Source: Saprospirales bacterium (GTDB taxonomy: Bacteria > Bacteroidota > Bacteroidia > Chitinophagales > Saprospiraceae). From it: a stretch of 6,472 nt of DNA. The notes under the pieces are model-generated. The model was not told the origin of the DNA. It saw only the letters and a list, made by a program, of their open reading frames with translations, and did no database searches. The position numbers were made by a program, and so were the translations under genes. The DNA lies in assembly GCA_003448025.1 (NCBI GenBank), contig DLXL01000418.1, positions 1-6,472 of the forward strand, in the 5' to 3' direction. Shown here piece by piece: positions 1-6,442 of the stretch (positions are counted from its first letter, which is position 1; every line of letters begins with the position of its first letter).

Positions 1-147
1 TGTTCCAACCAATACCGCAAAAACAAGCACTCCCAAAGCAATATATAGCCGACGCACAGCCTGCTGAAAATGCTCCAGGTGATTCCGTTCTGAAAAATGA
101 ACCTCCCTTTTCCGTAATAGCTGGATTAAATGAATGAAGTAATTCAT
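1..147 (-). CDS. Membrane protein of unknown function, N-terminal fragment (cut by window edge)
   Basis: Reading the minus strand from an ATG at 147 gives 49 codons that stay open to the window edge. The product starts MNYFIHLIQLL. It continues with a charged, helix-prone stretch (RKREVHFSERNHLEHFQQ, about residues 12-29), and a basic pair (RR, 32-33) precedes a hydrophobic segment from about residue 34 to the edge (LYIALGVLVFAVLVG). This is the pattern of an N-in, single-pass or first transmembrane helix. No family can be named from so little. The frame is also open upstream of the ATG: a GTG at 198 would add 17 residues (VPNDKAWKYSAGFYLSG) and shorten the gap to the EAD11-like gene from 71 to 20 bases, so the start is uncertain. 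The same strand and short gap suggest co-transcription with the two genes upstream of it. Confidence 0.65.
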   Translation of the reverse strand, partial: MNYFIHLIQLLRKREVHFSERNHLEHFQQAVRRLYIALGVLVFAVLVGT

Positions 148-218
148 ACCGCTAAGGTAAAAACCGGCGCTGTATTTCCACGCCTTGTCATTAGGCACAC
201 GTATGACACTGAGTAAAA

Positions 219-1919
219 TTACTGCCGGGCGCCATCCAAATCTTTTACACGTCTTCTTGCCTTGATCTGTTCCAGCTTGTTCATTGCTTCCTGCTTCAAA
301 GCTGGATTCTTATCCAGGATTTGTTCCAGCTTTTCCCTTTTCGAGGGCTCCGGGAACTTTTCAATAAATTGATCCGATTGAACTTTTGTAGGGCTCTCCT
401 CCATTTTTCTGAGGTAGGCTTCTTCAAGTTTCGGTTGCACCTTACTGAACACTTCAGGCCGGGTTCTTGCTGCGGCGTCTACATCATCCAGGCGGTTATT
501 GTCAGGAAAATCCTTCAGATAGGCTTCAATTTTCGTTGCCGTTGGTTGTTTCCTAACAGAACCAACGTATGCATCCTCCAATACATCCCGGAGCTCAGTT
601 CGTTTATCTGATCTGCTTTCCACTGCTGCCTTGAGCTCACTCAGCCGCTCCGTTTCCGGAAAATCTTCTACAAACTGGGCAATTTTAGCTCTTTCCGGGT
701 TTTCCCGAATATTTTCCAGAGACCGGGTTTCAAGTGCACTAATTTTTCGGATAACCTCTGTCCTATATACTCCTTGCTCTTTAAAACGATCCTGATAACT
801 CCGCAGATCAGCCAGTTGCCCACTTTTTTCTGCTTTAAGATAATAGGCCTTTTCCAGCCTTGGACTTTCCGGGTGTTTTTCGATAAAAGCTGCATATGCT
901 TCCGGTGTTCCCTGAATATAGTGAGCACTTACCCACGCCGGCAAATCAGGAGCAAAAGCCCATGTGGCCGCAGGAACAAGCACCAGAAAGACTAAAAATA
1001 CTGCTAAAGCACGAAGACTTCGTCTGGGTACAGCGGATTGGGACGGCGCCACCGGAGGCATTGAAGCAGGCGCCGCCGACTGAGAATGGAACGGAGGATC
1101 AACGGCCTTGGACGCACCCGGGATATTTTCAGGCGCTTTTTCATTGCCGGCACCCTGGAAACCAAAAGTTTGTCCGGTGGGTTTAAACCCGGCAGTCAGA
1201 CTATCCGCATATTGTTGTTCCGGCAATTCAGCCAGGATGGTCACGTTTTCCATCAATGTAACATCCCTTGGAATAGGATCCTGGAACCCTGGAACAATTT
1301 CCATAATGGAAACCTTTACCAACAATTGATGTATGCCTTCCTTAAGCGGTGTTACCTGAAAATTCCACTCGGTATATCCCGTTTCCCGGACCAATTGGGT
1401 GCGGGCATTCAGGGCAGAGATCTGAAAAGCGCCTCCTTCCGGATCCAGCAATTCGGCACTCATGACATCCGAAATTTCAACCCTGGATTTCACTTCAACA
1501 TGTTCATCCAACAGTATATTTTCCAAAATAACCTCTTCATCTACTGCCACTCGTACCACACATCGGGTGGGCTTTTGAATCTGCATAATACCCGGAACCC
1601 GGTACAATACGCTGCCGGTTTTGGCCTCAGGGGTTTTACCTGCCGCAGCGGGCGCCTCAAAATCCTTCTCCTGCAACCCAGCCAGCAAATCAAAACAATC
1701 AGCCGATACCTGATCCACCCTCCTCTGGTATTCCTCAAAGGAAATGGTATTACGAAACCGTTCCTTGTTGGCAGCATTCAATCGGGCCATCAATGCAGAG
1801 ACAATCCGATAGGTTTCCGAGCCTTCTGGCACCGCAGACAGAAAGGCCTGAAGCGCTTCAGGTAGTTTGCCCTCGCGAATTTGTATTTCCAGATTTCGGC
1901 GAAGTTCGTCGATACGCAT
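219..1919 (-). CDS. EAD11-like adaptor protein with beta-rich domain, one transmembrane helix and periplasmic helical repeats
   Basis: The product has 566 residues. Residues 1-84 are helical and resemble effector-associated domain 11: an EGKLPEALQAFL helix, a conserved middle helix (YRIVSALMARLN, 37-48), then TISFEEYQRRVDQ (58-70) and a leucine-rich last helix. Such domains are known as homotypic adaptors in bacterial conflict systems; here the call rests on motif recognition. Residues about 102-233 are beta-rich with the signature W185...V189-T-P-L-K-x-G195, probably an immunoglobulin-like sandwich (inference). A Pro/Ala/Ser-rich linker (about 261-298) leads to RRSLR and a transmembrane helix at about 303-322, so by the positive-inside rule the N-terminal half is cytoplasmic. 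Residues 335-566 are charged helical repeats, probably periplasmic. There is no signal peptide, protease, TIR or nucleotide-binding motif, so this is an adaptor or sensor, not an enzyme. The ATG lies four bases after the stop of the secreted-protein gene, without a clear Shine-Dalgarno. Confidence 0.8.
   Translation of the reverse strand: MRIDELRRNLEIQIREGKLPEALQAFLSAVPEGSETYRIVSALMARLNAANKERFRNTISFEEYQRRVDQVSADCFDLLAGLQEKDFEAPAAAGKTPEAKTGSVLYRVPGIMQIQKPTRCVVRVAVDEEVILENILLDEHVEVKSRVEISDVMSAELLDPEGGAFQISALNARTQLVRETGYTEWNFQVTPLKEGIHQLLVKVSIMEIVPGFQDPIPRDVTLMENVTILAELPEQQYADSLTAGFKPTGQTFGFQGAGNEKAPENIPGASKAVDPPFHSQSAAPASMPPVAPSQSAVPRRSLRALAVFLVFLVLVPAATWAFAPDLPAWVSAHYIQGTPEAYAAFIEKHPESPRLEKAYYLKAEKSGQLADLRSYQDRFKEQGVYRTEVIRKISALETRSLENIRENPERAKIAQFVEDFPETERLSELKAAVESRSDKRTELRDVLEDAYVGSVRKQPTATKIEAYLKDFPDNNRLDDVDAAARTRPEVFSKVQPKLEEAYLRKMEESPTKVQSDQFIEKFPEPSKREKLEQILDKNPALKQEAMNKLEQIKARRRVKDLDGARQ
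324..734 (-). repeat. Three protein-level repeats, 51-residue period, in the EAD11-like protein
   Basis: The C-terminal part of the membrane adaptor repeats a unit of the form L-E-x(2)-[AS]-[YL] ... P-x(7)-[FY]-[IVL]-[EK]-[DK]-F-P-[ED]. Clear copies are at residues 396-430 (core FVEDFPE), 447-481 (core YLKDFPD) and 498-532 (core FIEKFPE). The aromatic core residues are 416, 467 and 518, exactly 51 residues (153 bases) apart. A fourth, less regular copy has core FIEKHPE at 345, and a degenerate one may lie near residue 375. The core resembles the helical YLxxYPxG-type repeats found in periplasmic or scaffold regions of Bacteroidota proteins, which are relatives or mimics of TPR units (inference). 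The copies are diverged at the DNA level, so this is an old protein repeat and not a recent tandem duplication. Confidence 0.7.
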
Positions 1920-1923
1920 GATA

Positions 1924-3819
1924 TTATTTCTTGACTATCGGGAATGTCTTCAACGCTTTCCCCGATCTAAGGCTAAGGGTATACACGCCTGAAGGCAATT
2001 CTTGAATATCGGTCTGAAAAGTACCTGTTACCTCTTGCCTCAAAACAACCTGTCCAAACATATTGCAAAGGAACAATTCAGCAGGTTCTGTTACAGAAAA
2101 TGGCGTCACCAGGATCAATTTTCCCGTGGTGGGATTAGGGAAAAGTTTCGTCTGTGCTGCCCATTCAGGTTCTTCTGCAGATGATGACATTACCAATACC
2201 TGTTGGGTAATCGTATCGGCAAAGGCAGGGCTGCAATTGGTTTTTGCGATAAGGGTCACGTTATAGATACCTCCGGCAGCATAATTATGTGTCGGGTTAG
2301 TAGAAACGCTGGTGCCACCATCTCCAAAATTCCACTGGTATTGGGTTGCATCAACGGATAGATTGCTGAATTCTACACTTAAGCCGGTGGCAGTGAAATC
2401 GAAAGCGGCCAGGGCTTTATCCACCCGAAAGGTATCGGAAATACCGGTACAGCCCTTGGCATCCAGCACTTGCAGTGCATATATACCAGGCTGCGTTGGG
2501 AAATAGACGCCTTGATTGGCATTTGGAATAAGTTGCCCTTCAAAATACCATTGGAAGGCAGAAGCCGGAGCATTTAAAACAGCAGCCAGCGCACAGTTTT
2601 GATATACCACACCTACAACAGCCTGTGGTGTACCTATGACAATGTCTGTCAGGCTGAAGTCTACAGCGTTATCAGGTAAAGTTCCCATATAGGCAAAGCG
2701 TCCGGGATCCAGCTCCTGTATATCCCGTAATAATACCGGGTTAGCTACATCAACTGTTGCAGCAGCAATGAAGATGGTATTCATAAATTCATACGCCTGG
2801 GCAAGCGCCAAGGTTGGCACGCCTGGTTGTATTTCTATGCCACCGCCGACCATGGTGAACAAACCCGGATTATCCTGGTGTGAGAGCAGGGAATAGAATT
2901 GTTGCTTCCCGGGCGCAGAAGCATAGGCTGTATCTAACACCATCCCATCCGGGCTAATCAGTGCGTAAAATCCGTCCATCTCCATCGATGGCATTCCACT
3001 GTACAGCGTGCCCGCCAACATGAAGTTACCGGAAGCATTACTTTGTCGGACACCAGCTATTGATGCGATACCAATATTGTTTTCCAGTAGTTGCGGAATG
3101 TCAGTTTCCCATTGCACAACACCTGCCTCATTGATCTTGATCAGCCAAAGCACATTGTATATCTTTTGGAGGGGATCAAAAGGATCTCCAAAAATGCTAT
3201 GTCCTGAAAGCAACAACTGACCATCGGCGGATTTAATGATCCGACCTGAAATATCTAATCCTTTATTATAAATACTAGGATTTCCGGCTGGCTGCAATGT
3301 AGCCGCATCTACCGTCTGAACAAAAATATCCGTAAAATCAGCGCCCGAGGACTCCACTTCTCCTAGTATTATCAGGGCGCCGGAGTTGCCCGCTACCAGC
3401 GATTTACCTTGAGCAGCCTTGTTTTGGATAAGAAAGTGCCCTGACGTAATTTCTACCAACCCGGGGGTGGTTTTCACCAAATACACCCGGTTAAGCGTAT
3501 CCGTTGGGGTGGCAATAATTGCATTTCCGACCGCTACAAGGTTGCCATCGGGCAACTCAATGACATCAGAAAGAACGGCAGATCCTGGAAAGACCTGCTT
3601 TTCCAGTGTAGCCAAAATATTTCCTCTGCAATCTGTTCTGTGCATGGCGGCTTTCCCACCAGACAATCCTACGGTGATATAATGACCATCACTAAGGGCA
3701 ATCATCCTCAATCCATCATTGTCCACCATTGGTGTTCCAATTTGTGCAAACCCCTGACTGAATAATGGCTGGTAAAACAGGAAAGAAAAAAGCAGGATAA
3801 AGTAACAAATGAGTTTCAT
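1924..3819 (-). CDS. Secreted beta-propeller/PKD protein with T9SS type A sorting domain
   Basis: The product has 631 residues. A signal peptide (MKLICYFILLFSFLFYQPLFS, cleaved near residue 21) sends it through Sec. Residues about 36-400 carry seven spaced motifs of the form [D/S/P]-G-x-four hydrophobics-G (DGHYITVG, DGNLVAVG, SGALIILG, DGQLLLSG, SGNFMLAG, PGLFTMVG, PGRFAYMG), which fits a seven-bladed beta-propeller. Residues about 405-468 look like an Ig-like module with a possible C409-C457 disulfide. A PKD domain spans about 472-543, with the hallmark W496-N-F-G-D500. Residues 558-631 are a type A sorting domain: LFPNPT at 559-564, GQVV in the middle, LPSGVYTL near the end and a basic terminus. 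This domain is known to direct export through the type IX system and often anchoring to the cell surface. Ligand and function are unknown; no catalytic motif is visible, so binding or adhesion is likeliest. It is the first gene of a probable unit with the EAD11-like gene. Confidence 0.9.
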   Translation of the reverse strand: MKLICYFILLFSFLFYQPLFSQGFAQIGTPMVDNDGLRMIALSDGHYITVGLSGGKAAMHRTDCRGNILATLEKQVFPGSAVLSDVIELPDGNLVAVGNAIIATPTDTLNRVYLVKTTPGLVEITSGHFLIQNKAAQGKSLVAGNSGALIILGEVESSGADFTDIFVQTVDAATLQPAGNPSIYNKGLDISGRIIKSADGQLLLSGHSIFGDPFDPLQKIYNVLWLIKINEAGVVQWETDIPQLLENNIGIASIAGVRQSNASGNFMLAGTLYSGMPSMEMDGFYALISPDGMVLDTAYASAPGKQQFYSLLSHQDNPGLFTMVGGGIEIQPGVPTLALAQAYEFMNTIFIAAATVDVANPVLLRDIQELDPGRFAYMGTLPDNAVDFSLTDIVIGTPQAVVGVVYQNCALAAVLNAPASAFQWYFEGQLIPNANQGVYFPTQPGIYALQVLDAKGCTGISDTFRVDKALAAFDFTATGLSVEFSNLSVDATQYQWNFGDGGTSVSTNPTHNYAAGGIYNVTLIAKTNCSPAFADTITQQVLVMSSSAEEPEWAAQTKLFPNPTTGKLILVTPFSVTEPAELFLCNMFGQVVLRQEVTGTFQTDIQELPSGVYTLSLRSGKALKTFPIVKK

Positions 3820-3989
3820 GTTTGAGCAATGGATTTAATCTGGATCCCGTACATAGAGAACCAGTAAATAAGTCGGTCATGGAGCAACATTGTTACACAT
3901 AACGCCAAATACCAATTTTTCTGATGGGGAAGTCGGTGGTTGAATTTGCTGCTGCTAAAGTACAAAAAACTACTTTCGCAGGGAGTCTC
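3820..3989 (-). other. Intergenic region between rpoN and the secreted-protein gene
   Basis: These 170 bases separate the rpoN stop from the start of the secreted-protein gene. The best promoter-like signal on the minus strand is TACTTTAG (3955-3962), one mismatch from the Bacteroidota -7 consensus TAnnTTTG; no TTG sits at the expected 19-21 base distance upstream. The same spot holds a weak 6-bp inverted repeat, AAAGTA/TACTTT (3957-3962 and 3971-3976), around a run of six A (minus strand T). It could help end rpoN transcripts but is too weak to call a terminator. No small gene was recognised. The start of the secreted-protein gene has no clear Shine-Dalgarno, which is usual for the phylum. 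Confidence 0.35.
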
Positions 3990-5648
3990 TTACAACCCTT
4001 TACGAAGCCTGGCAACAGGAATATTGAGTTGCTCCCGGTATTTAGCCACTGTACGACGGGCAATATTGTATCCTTTTTTGAGTAAAATGGACTTCAGTTT
4101 TTCGTCGGAGAGCGGGCGACGCTTGTGCTCTTCACCAATAACTTCAGCCAGGATTTTCTTTACTTCGAGGGTAGAAACTTCTTCTCCATCCTGTGTACTA
4201 AGGCTCTCTGAGAAAAACTCTTTAAGGCGTTTGGTACCAAATTCTGTTTGTACGTACTTGGAATTGGCCACCCTGCTCACGGTGGAAATATCCAGACCGG
4301 TTACATCCGCAACGTCTTTCAGAATCATTGGTCTGATCTTCTTCTGGTCGCCGGTGAGAAAAAACTCTTCCTGATATTTAAGGATGGCGCCCATGGTCAT
4401 CATCATGGTTTGCTGTCGTTGCTTAATGGCATCAATAAACCACTTGGCAGAATCAATTTTCTGCTTAATAAACATCACCGCCTCCTTTTCCTTTTTGTTA
4501 GCTCTTTTGCCATTTCTGCCATCATGAAAGGCTTTCAGCATGTCTCGATATTGGTCGTTGATCCTCAGATCCGGGGCATTCCTTGCGTTCAAGGTAAGCT
4601 CCAGTTCGCCATCTCGGTTTTGAACGATGAAATCAGGTACTACATAATTGTGGGCCCGGTCACTTTTGCTGGCAAATCCGCTGGCAGGTTTGGGATTGAG
4701 TTTCAGAATTTCATTAATAGCATCCCGCAGATCTTCTTCATCGATGCTCAGTTGGCGGCAAAGTTTTGGGTAGTGCTTCTTGGTAAACTCGTCGAAGTAT
4801 TGGTCGATAATCCGAAGTGCTATTTGAACCACTGTTTTTTCCTGTAAAGTCAGGGAGTCTTCATCTTGCCGGAGCCGATGTTGTAATTGCAACAAAAGGC
4901 ATTCGCGCAGGTCGCGCGCGCCCCCGCCCGGGGGGTCAAATCGCTGAATCTTGTTCAGGACTTGACGGATCTCCTTTTCATGGGTACTGATATTCTGGCT
5001 GAACAACAGATCATCTACCATAGCGGAGGGCTCCCGGCGCAAATAACCATCATCGTCGATGGAGCCAATTACCTGCAAAGCAATGGCATGCTCACGTTCA
5101 TCTTCCAACTTGAGCAAGCCCAATTGTTGCTCCAGATATTCATGGAATGAATTCTCAAAGGCCAGAGGCACTTGTTTATCCTCCTGATCGTCGCCCCGAC
5201 CCTCATCACGGGTCTTGTAGGTGGATGGGTCGTCTTCAATAAAATCAATCAGGTAATCATCTAAATCAGGACCATCATCGTCCCTAAGACTTACGCTGTC
5301 ATCATCGTCTGCGTAATCATCGGCAGATTCCCGTTCCATTTCACCAAGCCCTTCATCTCTAATGTCATTACCTACCTCATCATCGGATTGACCACTTTCT
5401 GCTTTTTGTTCACGTTCGTAATAACTAAGATCTGCATCTGAAAGATCCATATCACTCAGTCCTTCAGAGAGGTCAGCGGTATCGTCACCCTCCTCGAGCG
5501 CCGGATTAGCCTCCAGCTCTTCCTGAATACGTTGCTCCAAAGTAGCTGTGGGAATTTGCAGCAGTTTCATCAGTTGAATCTGCTGCGGAGAAAGCTTTTG
5601 CTGAAGTTTTTGCGAAAGCGATTGTTTAGGGCCGAAAGAAGACGCCAT
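3990..5648 (-). CDS. rpoN: RNA polymerase sigma-54 factor (RpoN)
   Basis: The 552-residue product is the alternative sigma factor that directs RNA polymerase to -24/-12 promoters and needs an ATP-driven enhancer-binding protein to melt DNA. Region I, the activator-interacting domain, is at residues 7-52 (Gln/Leu-rich, QKLSPQQIQLMKLLQ, then ELEANPALEE). Region II (about 53-157) is extremely acidic. The core-binding domain (about 163-330) contains FDPPGGGARDLRECLLLQL (237-255), where most homologues have PPGVGARD. The DNA-binding part has a helix-turn-helix (about 442-462, LKDVADVTGLDISTVSRVAN) and an intact RpoN box, ARRTVAKYRE (530-539), that reads the -24 element. It is longer than the E. 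coli protein (477), mainly because of region II. The ATG at 5648 gives the expected N-terminus. No enhancer-binding protein gene lies nearby. The 278-bp leader suggests its own promoter. Confidence 0.97.
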   Translation of the reverse strand: MASSFGPKQSLSQKLQQKLSPQQIQLMKLLQIPTATLEQRIQEELEANPALEEGDDTADLSEGLSDMDLSDADLSYYEREQKAESGQSDDEVGNDIRDEGLGEMERESADDYADDDDSVSLRDDDGPDLDDYLIDFIEDDPSTYKTRDEGRGDDQEDKQVPLAFENSFHEYLEQQLGLLKLEDEREHAIALQVIGSIDDDGYLRREPSAMVDDLLFSQNISTHEKEIRQVLNKIQRFDPPGGGARDLRECLLLQLQHRLRQDEDSLTLQEKTVVQIALRIIDQYFDEFTKKHYPKLCRQLSIDEEDLRDAINEILKLNPKPASGFASKSDRAHNYVVPDFIVQNRDGELELTLNARNAPDLRINDQYRDMLKAFHDGRNGKRANKKEKEAVMFIKQKIDSAKWFIDAIKQRQQTMMMTMGAILKYQEEFFLTGDQKKIRPMILKDVADVTGLDISTVSRVANSKYVQTEFGTKRLKEFFSESLSTQDGEEVSTLEVKKILAEVIGEEHKRRPLSDEKLKSILLKKGYNIARRTVAKYREQLNIPVARLRKGL

Positions 5649-5704
5649 GGAAGGGTTCGGGATGTTTTCGATTAGTTGTCTTGGAGCCTTCTACAACACT
5701 GGAC

Positions 5705-5744
5705 TTTGCAAACCGGCCTACAAATAAAAGGCCAATTTTGCAAA
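5705..5744. repeat. Inverted repeat TTTGCAAA-GGCC / GGCC-TTTGCAAA upstream of rpoN
   Basis: The left arm TTTGCAAACCGGCC (5705-5718) and the right arm GGCCAATTTTGCAAA (5730-5744) are inverted copies around an 11-base A/T-rich centre, with a small internal mismatch (CC against AAT). Each TTTGCAAA and each GGCC is itself a palindrome, so the unit can also be read as two half-sites about 32 bases (three helical turns) apart. It begins 57 bases before the rpoN start codon. It may be a paired operator for a dimeric regulator or a hairpin in the rpoN leader. It is not followed by a T run and does not look like an intrinsic terminator. Confidence 0.5.
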
Positions 5745-5900
5745 TCCTAAGATATTGAAAAGTAAGACTTCCAATTACTTAAAGGTATTTCAGATTATTA
5801 GTTACTGATAATCATTTACTTATACAAGAACAAGCCATGTCAGCAACTTTAAAATTTGGTTGAAAATTTTTGGCAAGGATACGGCATTTTCAAAATTTAG

Positions 5901-5908
5901 CAAAGCTA
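5901..5908 (-). promoter_or_regulatory. Candidate -7 box TAGCTTTG for rpoN
   Basis: On the minus strand the sequence TAGCTTTG matches the Bacteroidota primary sigma factor -7 consensus TAnnTTTG exactly. It lies about 250 bases before the rpoN start and just after the ogt stop, so it would give rpoN a long leader containing the TTTGCAAA inverted repeat. The expected TTG about 19-21 bases upstream is absent; a T run in the end of ogt lies there instead. The call rests on one short motif in an A+T-rich region. Confidence 0.25.
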
Positions 5909-5931
5909 TTTAACAATCTTTAGTTGTTAAA
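5909..5931 (-). terminator. Weak A+T-only hairpin at the ogt stop codon
   Basis: TTTAACAA (5909-5916) and TTGTTAAA (5924-5931) form a perfect 8-bp inverted repeat with a 7-base loop. It overlaps the ogt stop codon (5927-5929). With one G-C pair per stem and no T run after it in the direction of ogt transcription, it is at best a weak terminator or an mRNA 3'-end structure, and it could equally be chance in an A+T-rich gap. Confidence 0.25.
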
Positions 5932-6442
5932 AAAGCGCACCTTGCTCTGCAAACCTTTGCGGATTTTCATGCCTGAGCAGCATCATTTTTGTATCTAATC
6001 CATAAAAATATCCGCGCAACTCACCGGCCTTTCCAATGACCCGGTGACAGGGAACAATAATAGCGATAGGATTGCTACGGTTTGCCATACCCACTGCCCG
6101 TACAGCAGCCGGATTGTTTAATTGTTCGGCAATAGCTGAGTAAGTAGTGGTTTTTCCAAAGGGAATTTTCAACAACTCCCCCCAAACCTGCCTGTGAAAT
6201 TCCGGAGCCCCACCCCAATCCAATTTCAAATCAAAAACCTCTCTCGCTCCGGCAAAGTACTCCGTCAGTTGCCGGGCGCAAGCCGCCACGGGATGTTCCG
6301 CCAACAACACTGCATCATCCTGCACCCCGATTTCAACAGGTTGTTTCTGGTTTTGACACAACTTTACAGATTGTATCCCCAGTTCACTGCCGGCAATTTC
6401 CATTCTGCCAATTGGCGTTGGAATAAGGTAACGTATCAGCAT
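5927..6442 (-). CDS. ogt: Methylated-DNA--[protein]-cysteine S-methyltransferase
   Basis: The 171-residue product is a suicide DNA-repair enzyme that moves the alkyl group from O6-alkylguanine (and O4-alkylthymine) to its own cysteine. The active site is plain: IIVPCHRVIG at 128-137 with the acceptor C132 and H133. Before it come the typical helix-turn-helix elements, IPFGKTTTYSAIAEQL (93-108), and AVRAVGMANRSNPI (113-126) with R115 as the probable base-flipping arginine finger. After it, GY (144-145) and LLRHE (155-159) supply the usual C-terminal Tyr and Glu. The loop between, FYGLD, differs from the common AGGL form. The N-terminus YLIPTPIGRMEIA matches the family start, supporting the ATG at 6442; the length equals that of E. 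coli Ogt. There is no Ada-type zinc or AraC domain. It appears to stand alone, unlinked in function to the other genes. Confidence 0.95.
   Translation of the reverse strand: MLIRYLIPTPIGRMEIAGSELGIQSVKLCQNQKQPVEIGVQDDAVLLAEHPVAACARQLTEYFAGAREVFDLKLDWGGAPEFHRQVWGELLKIPFGKTTTYSAIAEQLNNPAAVRAVGMANRSNPIAIIVPCHRVIGKAGELRGYFYGLDTKMMLLRHENPQRFAEQGALF

Noticed and set aside
1086..1865. 259-residue open frame on the plus strand
   Set aside because: It lies wholly antisense to the EAD11-like gene, is rich in Cys, Phe, His and Arg in no recognisable pattern, and lacks domain motifs; the minus-strand frame is clearly the coding one.
3957..3976. AAAGTA/TACTTT hairpin after rpoN as an intrinsic terminator
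   Set aside because: Only six mostly A-T pairs, with the T run in the loop rather than after the stem, so it lacks terminator form.
3940..4374. 144-residue open frame on the plus strand
   Set aside because: It is antisense to the RpoN box and helix-turn-helix coding region; Ser/Leu-rich with no recognisable domain.
4248..4847. 199-residue open frame on the plus strand
   Set aside because: It is antisense to the core-binding and DNA-binding parts of rpoN, whose motifs are unmistakable, so this is a shadow frame.
5860..5893. TTGAAAAT/ATTTTCAA inverted repeat
   Set aside because: Eight A/T-rich bases with an 18-base gap in a strongly A+T-rich spacer; expected by chance.
5649..5926. Small gene or RNA gene between ogt and rpoN
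   Set aside because: No tRNA-like cloverleaf, no convincing short reading frame and no conserved riboswitch form was seen; the region is best read as regulatory spacer.
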